Origin: Siphlonurus alternatus
Taxonomy: Eukaryota > Arthropoda > Insecta > Ephemeroptera > Siphlonuridae
NCBI GenBank assembly: GCA_949825025.1
Contig: OX463783.1
Coordinates: 12,063,628 to 12,127,627, forward strand
Reading direction: 5' to 3'
DNA: 64,000 nucleotides
A model generated the notes under the pieces. It was not told the DNA's origin, did no database searches, and saw only the letters and a program-made list of their open reading frames with translations. Of the stretch, positions 15,452-27,365 are shown one piece after another (positions within the stretch are counted from its first letter, which is position 1; the number at the start of each line of letters is the position of its first letter). The translations under genes and the position numbers were made by a program.

Positions 15452-15593
15452 ATGCCGCCGCGAGCGTACAAAAAAAACTTTCAAATCATGTCGCGCGAGC
15501 AATATTCAAAGCTTACAAAATTTCCCACTAGAGGAAGCACAGTCATCAAAACAGCTGTGTTATCAGCTGGCCAAAGTCCAACTTTATTATCGT
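15452..15593 (+). CDS. Exon 1 of an unrecognised protein-coding gene (start codon exon)
   Basis: This is an open frame of 47 codons plus one base. It starts at ATG 15452, encoding a basic N-terminus (MPPRAYKKNFQIMSREQ), and ends at a consensus donor CGT|GTATGT. The upstream in-frame codons lack a Met. A 3' splice-like CTTTAG ends only two bases before the ATG, so a 5' UTR intron or a trans-splice acceptor is possible. G+C and CpG content (CCGCCGCGAGCG, TCGCGCGAG) stand out from the AT-rich surroundings. The leftover base T joins the AC opening exon 2 to make a Tyr codon, and the frame continues without a stop. I see no signal peptide or membrane segment. The family is not recognised and no function is proposed. 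A second in-frame Met at residue 13 could be the real start. Confidence 0.62.
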
Positions 15594-15834
15594 GTATGTT
15601 TATTCATTAAAAAAAGTGTGAATTTAACATAATTAATGCTAGGTTATTTAATTAAATTAAACACATTTAGTATTTTGATAGATTTTACATAAATTCTTTT
15701 GATTATATTGTGAAATACTGTGGTAATTTAGCATGAAATTGAGCGATAAAGTGCCGGTATGGGATTTGTCAGCCCATTTTATTTTGTGTTCTATTTGATT
15801 TATCTGTGTATTCTCGTATCTTGTAATCTTTTAG

Positions 15835-16016
15835 ACAATTGTGACAATCCTCAGTTAATAATGGGAGACGCATCGATACAGGAGTGTGAAGCTCCGGGAG
15901 TTTCTGAGACTTTGGCTTCGTTTAGAAAGTTATACAGACCTAAGGGTGCTTTGGCCAGAACTTTATATGACAAAATAATTAATGACAAGAATTTGGACGA
16001 CTATGATAGAAGCAAG
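15835..16016 (+). CDS. Exon 2 of the same unrecognised gene
   Basis: The acceptor TAATCTTTTAG|AC has a T-rich tract, and the donor AGCAAG|GTGAGT is near-perfect. The 182 bases combine with one base of exon 1 to give residues 48-108 without a stop. The peptide has balanced, protein-like composition, with Cys, acidic and basic residues (for example ECEAPGVSETLASFRKLYRP), unlike the Phe/Ile/Asn/Lys-rich chance frames elsewhere. Intron 1 is only 241 bases (15594-15834). The exon ends in phase 0. The segment around residues 71-108 is charged and probably helical; that is inference from composition. I do not recognise the family. This exon pair is the firmest protein-coding evidence in the window. 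Confidence 0.7.
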
Positions 16017-16298
16017 GTGAGTTGGCTTTTATAATGAGTTTTATTGTCTGTTGTAATCATATTTAGTTACAGTTTTTTTCTATATATAAGAATATGGAGG
16101 TAATGAAATAGAATCTCCAGTCCTTGAAATATGCATAGCACAATATTTCTTGTCTTATGGGTGATATAGGTGATAATTTTTTATACTGTACTTTTTAATG
16201 GGTAGTACAGAAGCTCATTATCGAACGCATGTGTTCAGTACAGTTTACTGTTACGAAATGAGGGTATGAGACCGTATGAGAATAATTTTATGATAGGG

Positions 16299-17473
16299 TC
16301 ATAAATGTACAACACGTGGATAGGGCCAAGACAATGTCAGTGTGCAGTAATAATAACGCGGCAAATGTGGCAATGCCACGGTGGCTCGCGAATGTTCACC
16401 AACTCTCAAATTTTTTTTAAACAAATCAAAACTCTCCTCCTCAGCAACATCAACTGCCAACGCATTCCACTCCTTCACCGTCCTGTTTACAAAAGAAAAC
16501 TTTCCCACATCACTCCTACACCCAACACACTCCAACTTCCATTCGTGATCATTTCTTCCAATATAACCTGCTCTCATCACACGACCACTCAACTCTTCCC
16601 AACCCTTACAATTTCTTGTTATCATATACATCACACCAAGTCTACAATTTTCCTTCTTAAATCCAACGACTCCCACCCCAAAGTCTCAATTAAAGCAGAC
16701 ACACTAACATACTCCTTTCTAACCTCAGCGCCATCCCCCACAAACTGAAACCTTCCCATACGACCTGTAACTCTTCTTGCTGCTCTCCGCTGAACCTTCT
16801 CCAACTCCTTCATCCCCACACATCTATATGGGTCCCAAACACAGCAACCATATTCAAGCACTGGTCTCACCAAAGCTCTATACACACTATCTTTAAAAAT
16901 CCTACTGGTACCCTTAAAATTTCTCATGACAAACTCCAAACACCTCCTTCCCTTCGATGTAACATATTTAATATGCTCATTCCACATTAATTTACTATGA
17001 ATGACTACACCAAAATATTTATATTTTTCATCCTGCTTCAACAACTCGCCATGAAGTATATACTGCACTTCTCTCTTATGTCTTTTCCTGCTAAACACAA
17101 CAACACAACATTTAGAAACATTCAACCTCATATCATTATCAAAAAACCACCGACACACAGTATTAAGATCCTCTTGCAGACGAACCACATCACCCTCACT
17201 TTCTACTTTCCTATAAACAACACTGTCATCTGCAAACAACCTCATTCTTGACCTCACTCCATCAGACAAATCTTCAATAAAAATCAAAAACAACAATGGA
17301 CCCAAGACACTACCTTGCGGGACTCCGGAGGAAACTGCAATATACTCCGAGTATGCCTCCCCCACCCTAACTCTCTGCACCCTATCCTTTAAGAAATCCT
17401 CAATCAAGGACACCATGTATACTATTTGTTTCATACTATATTCTGAAGCAAAAGTGTATGAGAAAAGAGGCAT
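16299..17473 (-). pseudogene. 5'-truncated, frameshifted non-LTR retrotransposon (LINE) reverse transcriptase
   Basis: The minus strand encodes the middle and C-terminal part of a non-LTR reverse transcriptase. The frame from 17473 to 16631 contains SSGVPQGSVLGPLLF (residues about 48-62) and the catalytic FADD (80-83, near 17225-17236). A palm/thumb segment ending in VQRRAARRVTG follows. The protein continues after one frameshift near 16640-16676 in a second frame to 16299 (CRLGVMYMI onward). The motif style is that of the jockey/CR1 group. The N-terminal part of the RT domain and any endonuclease are missing; homology begins near IEDFLKDR (about 17400), typical of 5' truncation. The copy is dead. 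It lies 3' of exon 2, inside the proposed intron 2, in antisense orientation. Its codon use is much less AT-rich than the surroundings, which suggests a fairly recent arrival. Confidence 0.9.
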
Positions 17474-17519
17474 TTCCGGGTCAGACCCAGTGTATGGATA
17501 AACAGTGACATAAAAAAAA

Positions 17520-18401
17520 TGAGGATATGGGTTGGGGGGTCGTTAATAGCTCCAGAAATTGTATTTGCATTTCTTGTATACGTAAATTTTAATTAAAAAT
17601 ACAGGACATGTAAGAGATTTGTTTAGGTTCACCCACAGCTAATCCTCTATTGTTCAAGGGTTCACCGATTGTTGTGCGTGTTTCACTATATAAAAATATA
17701 AGTATGTAATGTAATATAACTAATATATTAAAAACTAAAAGTCTCATAAGCATACTCCTAACCGTGTTATGTATCTTATATAATATATTATATAATAACT
17801 AAATCTATGTAGGTATCAATTTGATTCATTGAAATAAGATAAAGTTTTAATTACGAGTATAACAACAGCGTATTTAAATTACGTTTTTTCTACTACCATT
17901 AGACAGCATTATCTTTATCTTATTGCACACGGAACTCTTATTGCACACGGAACCAAAAAAATTATAACGCATTGAACTATTGGTATCTTATCATGAACAA
18001 GATTTGGTATATGCGTTCATAATCACGTAGTTTTTATCTCGATACGTGCATTGATATCATAAATTGAGTGACTTGTGTCTGATGCGTACTTATGAATGAA
18101 TTTGAATTTAAAATAATTTTTATTTGACTTAAATTCAAATAAAAAAGAAAAATTATTTTATGAGCAAATATTCGACTGCAAATTTGATATACAGTACTAT
18201 ATCAATTAAAGATGGGTACCGGATAATGCATAGCCGAATAGCATGTAGGAAGTATTTATATCTTAATTTATATACCAATATAGTACTACAGTAGTAATGT
18301 TTACAGAACTGAATTTGTGAAATATTATAACTTTATTTATGTCTGTTTACACTGACAGTGAGTTCATACACTTTCTGAACTCAATTACTTCAATCTTAAT
18401 G
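17520..18401. other. AT-rich intronic DNA
   Basis: No recognised element except the short duplication near 17931. Confidence 0.5.
17931..17955. repeat. Short tandem duplication
   Basis: CTTATTGCACACGGAAC is repeated with a period of about 19 bases. Confidence 0.6.
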
Positions 18402-18990
18402 TACACCTCGGGACAGCACGAACGTCTTCTCTGTTGTGTCATACAGTCTATGGAAGTGTGATGAACTAAAATTATTTAAGGTAGAGATAACACGCCCAAT
18501 GTTAAAAAAAAATCCTATTCATAAAAATTATGAAAAAAAATTAGAATGTTATGTTCTCCTTAACATACCTTATCAGTATATAGGTAAAATATCAGAGGTA
18601 TACAAAAACGAGCTAGTTTTCGAGTTATTAATTTTTAAAGTTGACTAATTTAACATGGAATTTCCATTTCTCCATGTTAAATTAGTCAACTTTAAAAATT
18701 AATGACTCGAAAACTAGCTCGTTTTTGTATACCTGATATTTTACCTACTGATAAGGTATGTTAAGGAGAACATTCTAAATTTTGTTCATAATTTTTATGA
18801 ATGGGATTTTTATTAACATTGGGCGTGTTATCTCTACCTTAAGTAGTGATAGAGAGAGTGCTTCTAACGTTACGCAAAATTGCAAATCTGAATTCCCATC
18901 ATCTTTGCTTTGTCTCTTGGAGCCACAGCTCTAACAAATCAGGCAAAGTTGAAATTCGTGCTATTCGGAGCTGTACTTGGGACATAAGTT
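18402..18990. mobile_element. CACCTC-family MITE interrupted by a palindrome
   Basis: The left part starts TACACCTCGGGACAGCACGA and includes GTCTATGGAAGTGTGATGAA. The right part (18845-18990) contains inverted family sequence (GCAAATCTG, GGAGCCACAGCTCTAACAAA, GAAATTCGTGCT). A 367-bp palindrome separates them. Confidence 0.6.
18476..18842. repeat. Near-perfect 367-bp palindrome (foldback element)
   Basis: The arms are about 175 bases with few mismatches and a loop of under 20 bases around 18655-18675. The ends read TTAAGGTAGAGATAACACGC on both strands. It is inserted in a CACCTC-family element. It has no coding capacity. The low arm divergence suggests recent formation or active gene conversion between the arms. 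Confidence 0.85.
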
Positions 18991-21115
18991 TGTCTCAAGT
19001 TTTCTTCATTTTTAAAACGTACAACAGATTTTATAATATATAAGTCATAATATAGCCAGTTATTATACATATATATATAGCTATGGACAAAAATTAGGAA
19101 TGCTTCAAACTATTGACGATATATTATTGATATTTTTATAGTAAGTTTATTTTAGTCTTTATAATGAGCTACTAAGTGACATTAAGTACATATATCGATA
19201 TAAGATTTTTCACTCAAGTGTTTAAAGACAATCATGTTATGTTTTTATAACGCCAAGAATTATATGGACCATGATTTTAATTCTGCATGTTAACAGTCTC
19301 ATATTAAAAGTAATATTTATATATTATATAAATATATTATATTGTTTGTAACTACCCCTCGGCTAACTATATTGTCAATTGATGTGTTCTATTAACCTCA
19401 ACAAAAGTCTAGTGTGATGTTTTGATTGTAGGAGAGAATGTGTTTAGTAAAATAACTTTGAATTTGATTTTAATTTAAAACTTCGTAGTTGTGAGTTTGC
19501 TTGTAATTAAGACGGTAAATCGTTTCAATAATTCGAAAGCAAAACTGATCATAAAATTCTATTTTACAATGGAAAATTTGGAATTCAATAACTGCAGAGG
19601 AGAGATATATATTATAGAGAAAGTGGAAAAAAACAAAAACAAAAAACAAACGAAATAAAAAAATACATATGAAAATAATGTTTTTTCGTCAAAACTTGAA
19701 CCAGAGATCTCATATTGTAATATAATGTATTATAGGTAAGCTGTTTGCTTGAACTTCTTTTTATTTGGTACTTTTACTATTTAAAATTTGCAACGTTAAA
19801 AAAAAAAAAAAAAATGTATTTTGCAGAAAAATAAAATGGGCTTGTATTCGTTAATGATCGCTTCATATTTAACCATCGCATGAGGCATTTGCAAAGCTAA
19901 AGTGAACTTGTAAATTTAATTTAAATGCTCGGTAAAATAATCATAGATGTGATGGATATATAAAGTTACTTTAAAGCTCAAATTCTTACCTCTTAGTAAT
20001 GTATTTACATCCTTATTGCATTTATTATACTTGTCTTACAAGTCGACAGTGAAATATATTATTAATTTTTGTTCTCTTTTTAAACATAAAAATTATTTTA
20101 CTTGCATTTTATGACACTGTTAATGTTAAAATATTTAATGAGAAATAAATTTTCCTTTTTAGAATACTTAACTTTTGTAATACGAACTGTAATAACTCCT
20201 AGCGTTAAGTTATTAACAAATAAAATTTTAAATATATAAATTATATGTTAAATCATAAGTATCAACAATACATTAAAAAATACCATTTATTAAAATAAAT
20301 ATTGATTTATTGATTAATTTTTTTTTAAACTCCTACATGTAAAAAATAACATTACTTTAGTACGTCTTGTACTTTTATTATAATAAGCATAAAGAATAGA
20401 ATATTTAATAAGAAAAAAAAAAACATTTGAAAGATTCATGTACGACAGCTTTATATTCTTCAGCTGGGCTTATTATATGAATGTTAAACTTTCGATGAAT
20501 ACACCTAACTTTAATTAGGTATATACCTCGTTAGCTTGTGCTAATTAGAAATATATGTATTCATATAAGGTGGAGTTGTTAAAAAAAAAAAGTATTATTC
20601 ATATAATTTTAAATAAGGTTTGGGTCAATGATTCTTTTTATTTTTAAAATAAATTGTTATTTAATTCATGAAATAGATTATTGTATGGTATTATAGTTAA
20701 TTTTAATTGCTAATTTTTTTTCTTCTAGTTAATTAAAATTATATTTATGATCTAGATTTTCTTTATTGATTTATTTATTTATGATGATTGTTTTTAAATG
20801 TAGATATAGAAAATTTCATATAGGCTGTAATTGTAACTATAATATAATTGGTTGTTTAAGGTTGCATAATTTAAATTCAAGTACACTGGTTGTATGTTAC
20901 TTTTCTACTTTTATTTTAATTGTATACTGCTTTATGTACAGTGAAATTATAATTGATGCTTGACATTTAATTAATTTAATAAGAAACCCCAAAAACTTAA
21001 AAAAAAGCTGACAAGCATACAAATTAAATTAGCATGCTCAACAATGTTACATAATAAAATATTATTATTATTCACTGGTCTCTTGGGGGGGAACTTAGGT
21101 CAAATAATCTTGAGT
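18991..21115. other. AT-rich intronic DNA
   Basis: Homopolymer A/T runs and chance frames only. Confidence 0.5.
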
Positions 21116-21526
21116 GGGAGGTGTGGCGCAGTGCGCTTGACCGGGTCTCGTCAGATCACTGAAGTCAAGCAACGCCGAGCGTGATTAGTAGTTGGATGGG
21201 TGACCATTTTCAATAAAAAACCACGTTTCCCACCCAGGGATAAATCGTTGAGCTTTTTCACTATATGTGGATCCTCTGGCTTTGGACCATTGCACTTCCG
21301 GTTCATTGACAAAAGCTGTAGCGTCCATTTTGGCTGAGATTTCCATGCACGTTTCCTTCAGTCGCAGGCAAATGCCGGGGTGGATTGCAAGGCCGTGGCC
21401 GCCCCCCGTTCTGAAAGAGCCAGCGAAACGCTCAAGTTAGGGTTTCGGAAGGTTCGGGGTTTCAAAGTATTATGTTATTAGTAAGTAGAAGTACCCAAAA
21501 AGGGTTTGATTAAAAAAATAAAAAAT
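21116..21526 (+). mobile_element. 5S rRNA-derived SINE, near-complete copy
   Basis: The first 85 or so bases match the 3' two-thirds of 5S rRNA: GGTCTCGTCAGATCACTGAA, then AAGTCAAGCAACGCCGAG (box A region), TTAGTA (intermediate element) and TTGGATGGGTGACC (box C). These are the internal RNA polymerase III promoter elements of 5S genes. The unique body contains GACAAAAGCTGTAGCGTCCA and a GC-rich part ending in AGGGTTTGATT, then an A-rich tail. The length is about 400 bases. It corresponds closely to the minus-strand copy at 30888-31291. No clear target-site duplication was seen. Confidence 0.85.
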
Positions 21527-21572
21527 ACTAGTTCGAACCCATGCATTGATGGATTTTATTCAAAAGGCCATG

Positions 21573-21672
21573 TTAGCAGTGCATCCGGGAGGTGATTGAT
21601 GACACCTTCCACAATTTGCACACCATACTGACTGAGGTTTCTATGGTTTCCTAGCTCAGTCACAATAGAGTA
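21573..21672 (+). mobile_element. Fragment of the 5S-SINE body
   Basis: It shares the motif ACTGACTGAGGTTTCTATGG with the SINE body. The rest is diverged. It lies just downstream of the near-complete copy at 21116-21526. Confidence 0.4.
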
Positions 21673-21689
21673 TCGACCTCAACTTTTTT

Positions 21690-21955
21690 TATTGAAAAAA
21701 TGAATAGAGGGTGCAAAACTATGCCACTCTGATTATTATTATTTTTTTTTTAGATTTTCGGAGGCCGAAAAGTATTGCTAAAAAGTTTAGCCGAGGTCGA
21801 GTTTGAACCCACACTCTTTTTGGTCCTATCCTTTTTATTAAGAGAGGCGTCAAGAGGCACTTTCAATATTTAAAAAAAAATAGTCCCCGGACTCTAAAAA
21901 ATCAGAGTATAGCAAAACTTTGCACCCTTTATTCATTTTTGCAATAAAATTTGTG
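21690..21955. mobile_element. ATGGACAA-family foldback MITE, ends lost
   Basis: The arm blocks ATGAATAGAGGGTGCAAA and, inverted, TTTGCACCCTTTATTCATTT are present, with the outer termini missing. The centre includes AGAGGCGTCAAGAGGCACTT. Confidence 0.6.
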
Positions 21956-23448
21956 GGTATATACTCTATTTTAAGAAATTACTGGCATATTCTCAGGTTT
22001 CGTTTATTATAGGACTCCCTAAACTAAAGCAACGCAGGTCCATAATATGACCTATTTGTTTATTCAAATTCAGTTTGTACATATAAGTTGCTACTATATA
22101 CTGCACTGACCAGTACCACCCCTATGCAGTACCCTGTAATACAACTGGTTTCAGTTCATGACACTTGTGAACTTTAAATTTTGAACTTTAATGCTCTGCT
22201 GCTATCCCACCCTTTTTACATTTTTTTTTTTATTTAGTCAAAATAACAAAATAAAAATTAAATTATATTGATAATTTTTAAGTTTCAACATTGTGTATTA
22301 AATTTTTGTGTGTGATTTGTTCGTTTTTAAACATATTTTTGTTATATATTTTTGAAAGAAAGCTGTGCTTTCAAACGTATATATATATATATTATAGTAA
22401 AAATATTAAAACTGTTTAAGTCATCTAAAACAATTATAATTTTATGTAAACGTACCTTAAGTAAATTTATTACTTTTTTTAATAGATTTTTTTTTTACAA
22501 CACTGAAAAGCATTAAAGGATAAAAAAGTCATTGTGGATTACATTTAGTGGTGATAAGAAAAGAGGAGAAACGAACGTGATATTCGAGTTATGAGACGTA
22601 TTAGCGAGAAAATATATAAAAAAATAGTTTACGTGTTATATCTATGATCTTAGCCGGTAGCTACAGTAATCCTATTATATGATGACGATCATTAAATGTA
22701 TGGTCACGTGATAATAAAAAAATCAGGGCGTGGTTATTTAATTTTATCCAATCAAAAAATTTGATATATTTTTTTTAGGGAATTTTAACGCCCGATTTAT
22801 TTTAAGGTACGAGTTGATATATTTTTTTTATGTGTATATCATTGATTATTAATGAATTTTTATAACACTTAATAATATAGTAAAAACAAAAGGTGTGCAT
22901 CTTAATAATTTGATAATTATGGTAATAAAAATAATATAATAAAATTATCATTTTTAAGATATAAAGTTACTTTTCGTTTGCAGACGAACTTCATTTTTGC
23001 TGGAAATATAAGGAATATATTTTATGTTTCATAAGGAATTGAGATTATTGTTTAATTATATGTTTATTCGTATACCCTGATGTAGGTTCGGCACGATTTT
23101 CTAATGCACTTGCAGGACATATGTCGATCAAGTGAAGAAAGTTTACGCACTTACACAGGGACACAGGGTATATACGAACAAACCTAGTGCATAACTTCGA
23201 CAATATTTAGAGAGGTTAAATATATACTCAGGGATGCCTAACCTTTGCTACACTTTACAAAAAAAGGACACCTATGATTCTTTTTCGGAATAATGCTGTA
23301 TAATAATTTATTTAACTACAGTATCTCAGAAAAGAGGCAAAAATTTGATCCTACTTTACAACCTTAATAAAATTGATGTTGATTTAAGTTTTATTTATCA
23401 ATTAAAAAAAAAATCTGGACCTCGATATTGCAAATTTGATTCAAATTT
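21956..23448. other. AT-rich intronic DNA
   Basis: No feature recognised. Confidence 0.5.
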
Positions 23449-23590
23449 TTAAAACCCTTAAAAATTGTACTGCAAAACTCTGTGACGTCATAGTCATGCA
23501 AATATTTAACAATTTTAACATGTAAGCATATATAGGAAAAAGCGTTACATGACTATGACGTAACAGCGTTTTGTAGCACGATCTTCAGAG
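23449..23590. mobile_element. CRE-octamer palindromic element, copy 2
   Basis: TGACGTCA (23483-23490) is followed by ATGCAAAT (23496-23503). The right arm has CTATGACGTAACAGCG and TTTTGTAGCACGAT, the inverted partner of ATTGTACTGCAAAA. Confidence 0.6.
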
Positions 23591-23757
23591 TGTTTGAGGA
23601 TGAAGTTGAATAAAGATTGAAAAAAGTAGACAGAAAGTAAAATTGAGGTCCTCTACGTAATAAAAAAAATAACGTAGATTTCCATTAATTCTTTCTCTTC
23701 CGGCTATTTCCAGTATTGTATATGCTGGACTGTAGACTGTAGTTTTGTACTGACAGT

Positions 23758-23925
23758 CAGGCGCGGATCCGGGGGGGGGGGGGGGAAATGTTGGTTTTAA
23801 CATGGGCAATATAGGCATTTCCCTCACTCCAATTTTTTTTAACATTGGCCTTGGAGGCAGCCCCTCCCGAAATTTTTCAGCCCCCTCCCCCCCCCCCCTG
23901 ATTTTTTTTTCTGGATCCGCGCCTG
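23758..23925 (-). mobile_element. hAT-like MITE, copy 1
   Basis: The inverted ends CAGGCGCGGATCC enclose long G and C runs. On the minus strand the interior contains AGGCCAATGTTAAAAA and AAATGCCTATATTGCCC, shared with 54171-54358. CAG/CTG ends are typical of hAT elements. The flanking 8-mers (CTGACAGT and CTAACGTA) match only weakly. Overlapping frames are incidental. Confidence 0.65.
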
Positions 23926-24119
23926 CTAACGTAGTCCTCATTACAATGTTGATGTATAAACACACAGATGCTGCGAGTCTCAGACAGCCTAGGTATATTT
24001 CTGTAGCAGTGATGCTGACGCGATTATATGGTAAACTTGATTCAATCAAGTGAGAGAGTATATCGGAGAAGGGGAGGATCATGGCTAATCAATATGTAGG
24101 ATTTGGAGGAATATCGAGT

Positions 24120-24330
24120 GAAAATATGACGCACAGTAGCTCTAACTTTACCCCTGCCTGATTTGGGGACATTATCTTCTAGAGACAAAGGAGATGCAGA
24201 TGTGCAATTTTAGGGGATGAAGATGAGCAGTTGTGCAGTACTGTGTAGTTTATATCCATTCCGCGTGCAGAGTTAAAATACCGCCCAAAGGATGATGCTA
24301 TTACTCCAAAAATAAGCTAGGTGTTAGATG
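24120..24330. mobile_element. CACCTC-family MITE, partial
   Basis: It matches the family in TAACTTTACCCCTGCCTGAT and GGAGATGCAGATGTGCAATT. The termini are not recognisable. Confidence 0.5.
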
Positions 24331-27112
24331 TATCATATCTTAGGACATGGCAGCCAGTCGAAACATTTTTTTTTGTATTTCTTTATTTGCTATACTAAAA
24401 AGGCCACAGTATGAGATAAAGTAGCTAATTCATTAGTCTTTGGAGGACAAGCTTGTTGCATTGGAATTAAGAATTGCATAATTGTCAGTATTGCATTGGA
24501 CTGGCTACTGAACCTTCTATGATGAATACCCTTTGATGGAAAATAATATAATTTGTATCCCATTATAAATCCACTATACTTGTCATTACTGTAAATATTC
24601 GAGTTATGGAGCTAATTTTTGAGGATTTTTACTTTTTACCTCCCAAAAAACTTGCATATTTAAACATTTGAGATATAAAGTATACGTTAGGCTTACAGGC
24701 TACGTACGGACTACCCTTCAAGTTACTCAATGTAGAATCCAATGCTATATATTTATAACACGAAATAATTGTTCACCCTGTAGTTTTCAATTTTCACAGT
24801 ATTTGTCCCAAGTTATGTAACAGAAGAAGATATAAACATTTTCCCATTAATTAAAGTCAATGAAGCAGCAGATTTTATTATTATAATACATACAAGATGG
24901 TGAGAATGGATAAAGTGCTGATGTCTGTAGTGCCATGGTATTTTTAACGTAAAAAAAATATAAAAAGAATTATTCTTGTATATTAAATATTTTTTCTTAA
25001 AGCTTGAGGCCTGAGTTGTATTTTTTTGATAAAAAAACATTAATTCGTTATTAGTTTTCTATGCTTATAAAAACGATTAAATTTTAAACAGACTCATTAT
25101 AATCAACCATTTATGGATATAATTACGGTTAAAAAATTGTTACTTTTTTATAAAAAAAAAAGAAATATAATTATGGGCAATTGTCGATAATTTTATTCTT
25201 TTCTTATAAATATAATTAGTGAATTAATAATAAGCACATAACATTTTTTTTTGTTATTATATAGATAAAGATTAAAAAAATTGATCACGAATCAATGATG
25301 AAAATAATTTCCATAATTTTTTAAAAAAACACTAAAAACTTTTTTAAATATAAGCAGCTATAGAAATGATAATTTTAAATACNNNNNNNNNNNNNNNNNN
25401 NNNNNNNNNNNNNNNNNNNNNNNNNNNNNNNNNNNNNNNNNNNNNNNNNNNNNNNNNNNNNNNNNNNNNNNNNNNNNNNNNNNNNNNNNNNNNNNNNNNN
25501 NNNNNNNNNNNNNNNNNNNNNNNNNNNNNNNNNNNNNNNNNNNNNNNNNNNNNNNNNNNNNNNNNNNNNNNNNNNNNNNNNNTCTCATTTTCATCTCTCC
25601 CTATAACATCCCTTATATATTATATTTTTTCGCATCCCTTTGTGTAATCAGCAAACTTACACTGTATATGTACGTCTCTTATCTTTTTTGCATTCAATGT
25701 AGCAATGTTTTTAGAACACTACCTAAAAAATTTTGTATATATCATACTTTTTTTGTTGTATTTTACAAATGCCTAGAAGGTTCCTTTTTTTTTTCTCATT
25801 TGAGTGACGAATATATAAGGGAAGTTTTTTTGGGAGGAGGTGGGGGGATGAAAGAGGGAGGATGAGTTTATCTAACTAACTGATTTATGCTTGGCCTGTT
25901 TCGTATTTCTTTGATGTAGATCCATACCTAAGGACAATTTTTTTTATATAATATAACCCTCCCTCCATCCCTTACTTCATCTACGTATATTTTCATCCCT
26001 TATATCAGACTTCCCTTTTTTCTTTAAAAAAATGTATAGTTAATATTTTTACCCTATTTTTTTGTTTTAAATTTGCTTTTATAATGAGTTAAAAATCTTA
26101 TTTATAGATAGAAATTTAATATATGCTTCAATAAGTATTCATAATATAACCTTGAGTTTATTGAAACTATATAATATATATATATATATATATATAATTA
26201 AATAGTTACACAAATATAAAATATATACCTGAATTAGTGCAGAAGTGAAATACTTAATAAGTTTTCAGTTTTCAATTATGAAATTTTGCAGTTTAATTTT
26301 ATATAAATTATATTCTCTGGGTACCATTAGGCTCTATATTGTACGTTTTTACTTTTTATAATTAAAATACTCCTAAAATCTGCAACTTTTTGTAGAAACC
26401 TTATAATACTATAGTTTACTTTCTAATTAATTAAATTAAATAATTAAAATAATATTAATTAAAACTTTGCTTGCTTTACTGAAGCGATAAATATTTTAAT
26501 TAAATTTTAGTGATAGAAAAAGTAACAATTCATGTAAACATAATTACTTTTCCTATTGTTTATATTATGTTATCCATGACAAGAAGTTAAATATATGGAA
26601 CAAACATTTGTAGTATCAAGTTACTTGTGTTAAAAACAATGTAGTTACTAAACTTGATGCTATAGAATTATTATCATTAATAATTTTTTTTCTTGTTTTA
26701 TATTTTTATAATATATAACTACTACAATATAATATTATGTATAACTTCTTATTATTATTATAAAGTAGAGTATAAAGGTATATAAATCCAAGGTTAATAA
26801 ATATAACGAGTATCTCTAAGTATAATTATTGATAATTATTATAAAAAAATTATAATATAATTATATTTCTTTTGATATTTAATTTTTAAAAAAATAATTG
26901 TTTTTATAATAATATGAGTCTCTATATAGTGTTACTGGGTTAACTGAAATTGATAATTATACCACTGATATTTTAAAAGTAAAGCTGTATGTCCGTTTCT
27001 TGATAATTGTGCTGTGTACTATAAAAGAGTTGGGAAGAAATATTTAACCATTTTCTGCAGGGTTTTTAACCTACCATTATGTGATACGCACTTTCAGTTA
27101 CAAAACAAGACA
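24331..27112. other. AT-rich intronic DNA around the assembly gap
   Basis: T-rich and TA-rich low complexity; a short (TA)n run lies near 26174-26197. No feature recognised. Confidence 0.5.
25383..25582. other. Assembly gap of 200 N
   Basis: Exactly 200 N, probably a fixed-size scaffold gap; the true length is unknown. Open frames through it are artefacts. Confidence 0.99.
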
Positions 27113-27365
27113 ATGGACAACTTATACATGATTTTTTTTTATTGAATGCAGAAATGAATATAGGGCACCAAATTTTGCTACTCTGATTTTTTTTTCCAGA
27201 TTTTTTTGGCCCGGGAAGTATTTAAAAAAAAAAAAAAAACGATTGAAGTACAGAAGGAGTTGTCAATAAGTGTCACTTCTTAATTAAAGGGTATAGTAGG
27301 GCATAGTTTGGTGCTCTCTATTCATTTCTGTAATAAAACAATTTTATTTCATGTAGGTTGTCAAT
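27113..27365. mobile_element. ATGGACAA-family foldback MITE, centre deleted
   Basis: The ends ATGGACAACTTATACATG and (inverted) ATTGACAACCTACATG match the family. The right inner arm is shortened, and an A-run lies near 27222-27239. Confidence 0.65.

Noticed and set aside
16305..17251. Plus-strand frames over the LINE fragment
   Set aside because: They are shadows of the reverse transcriptase on the opposite strand.
21130..21215. Functional 5S rRNA gene
   Set aside because: Only the internal part of 5S is present, with many changes, fused to a SINE body and an A-rich tail; copies are dispersed, not tandem.
25358..25647. Open frames across the N gap
   Set aside because: They consist of unknown bases and are artefacts of the gap.
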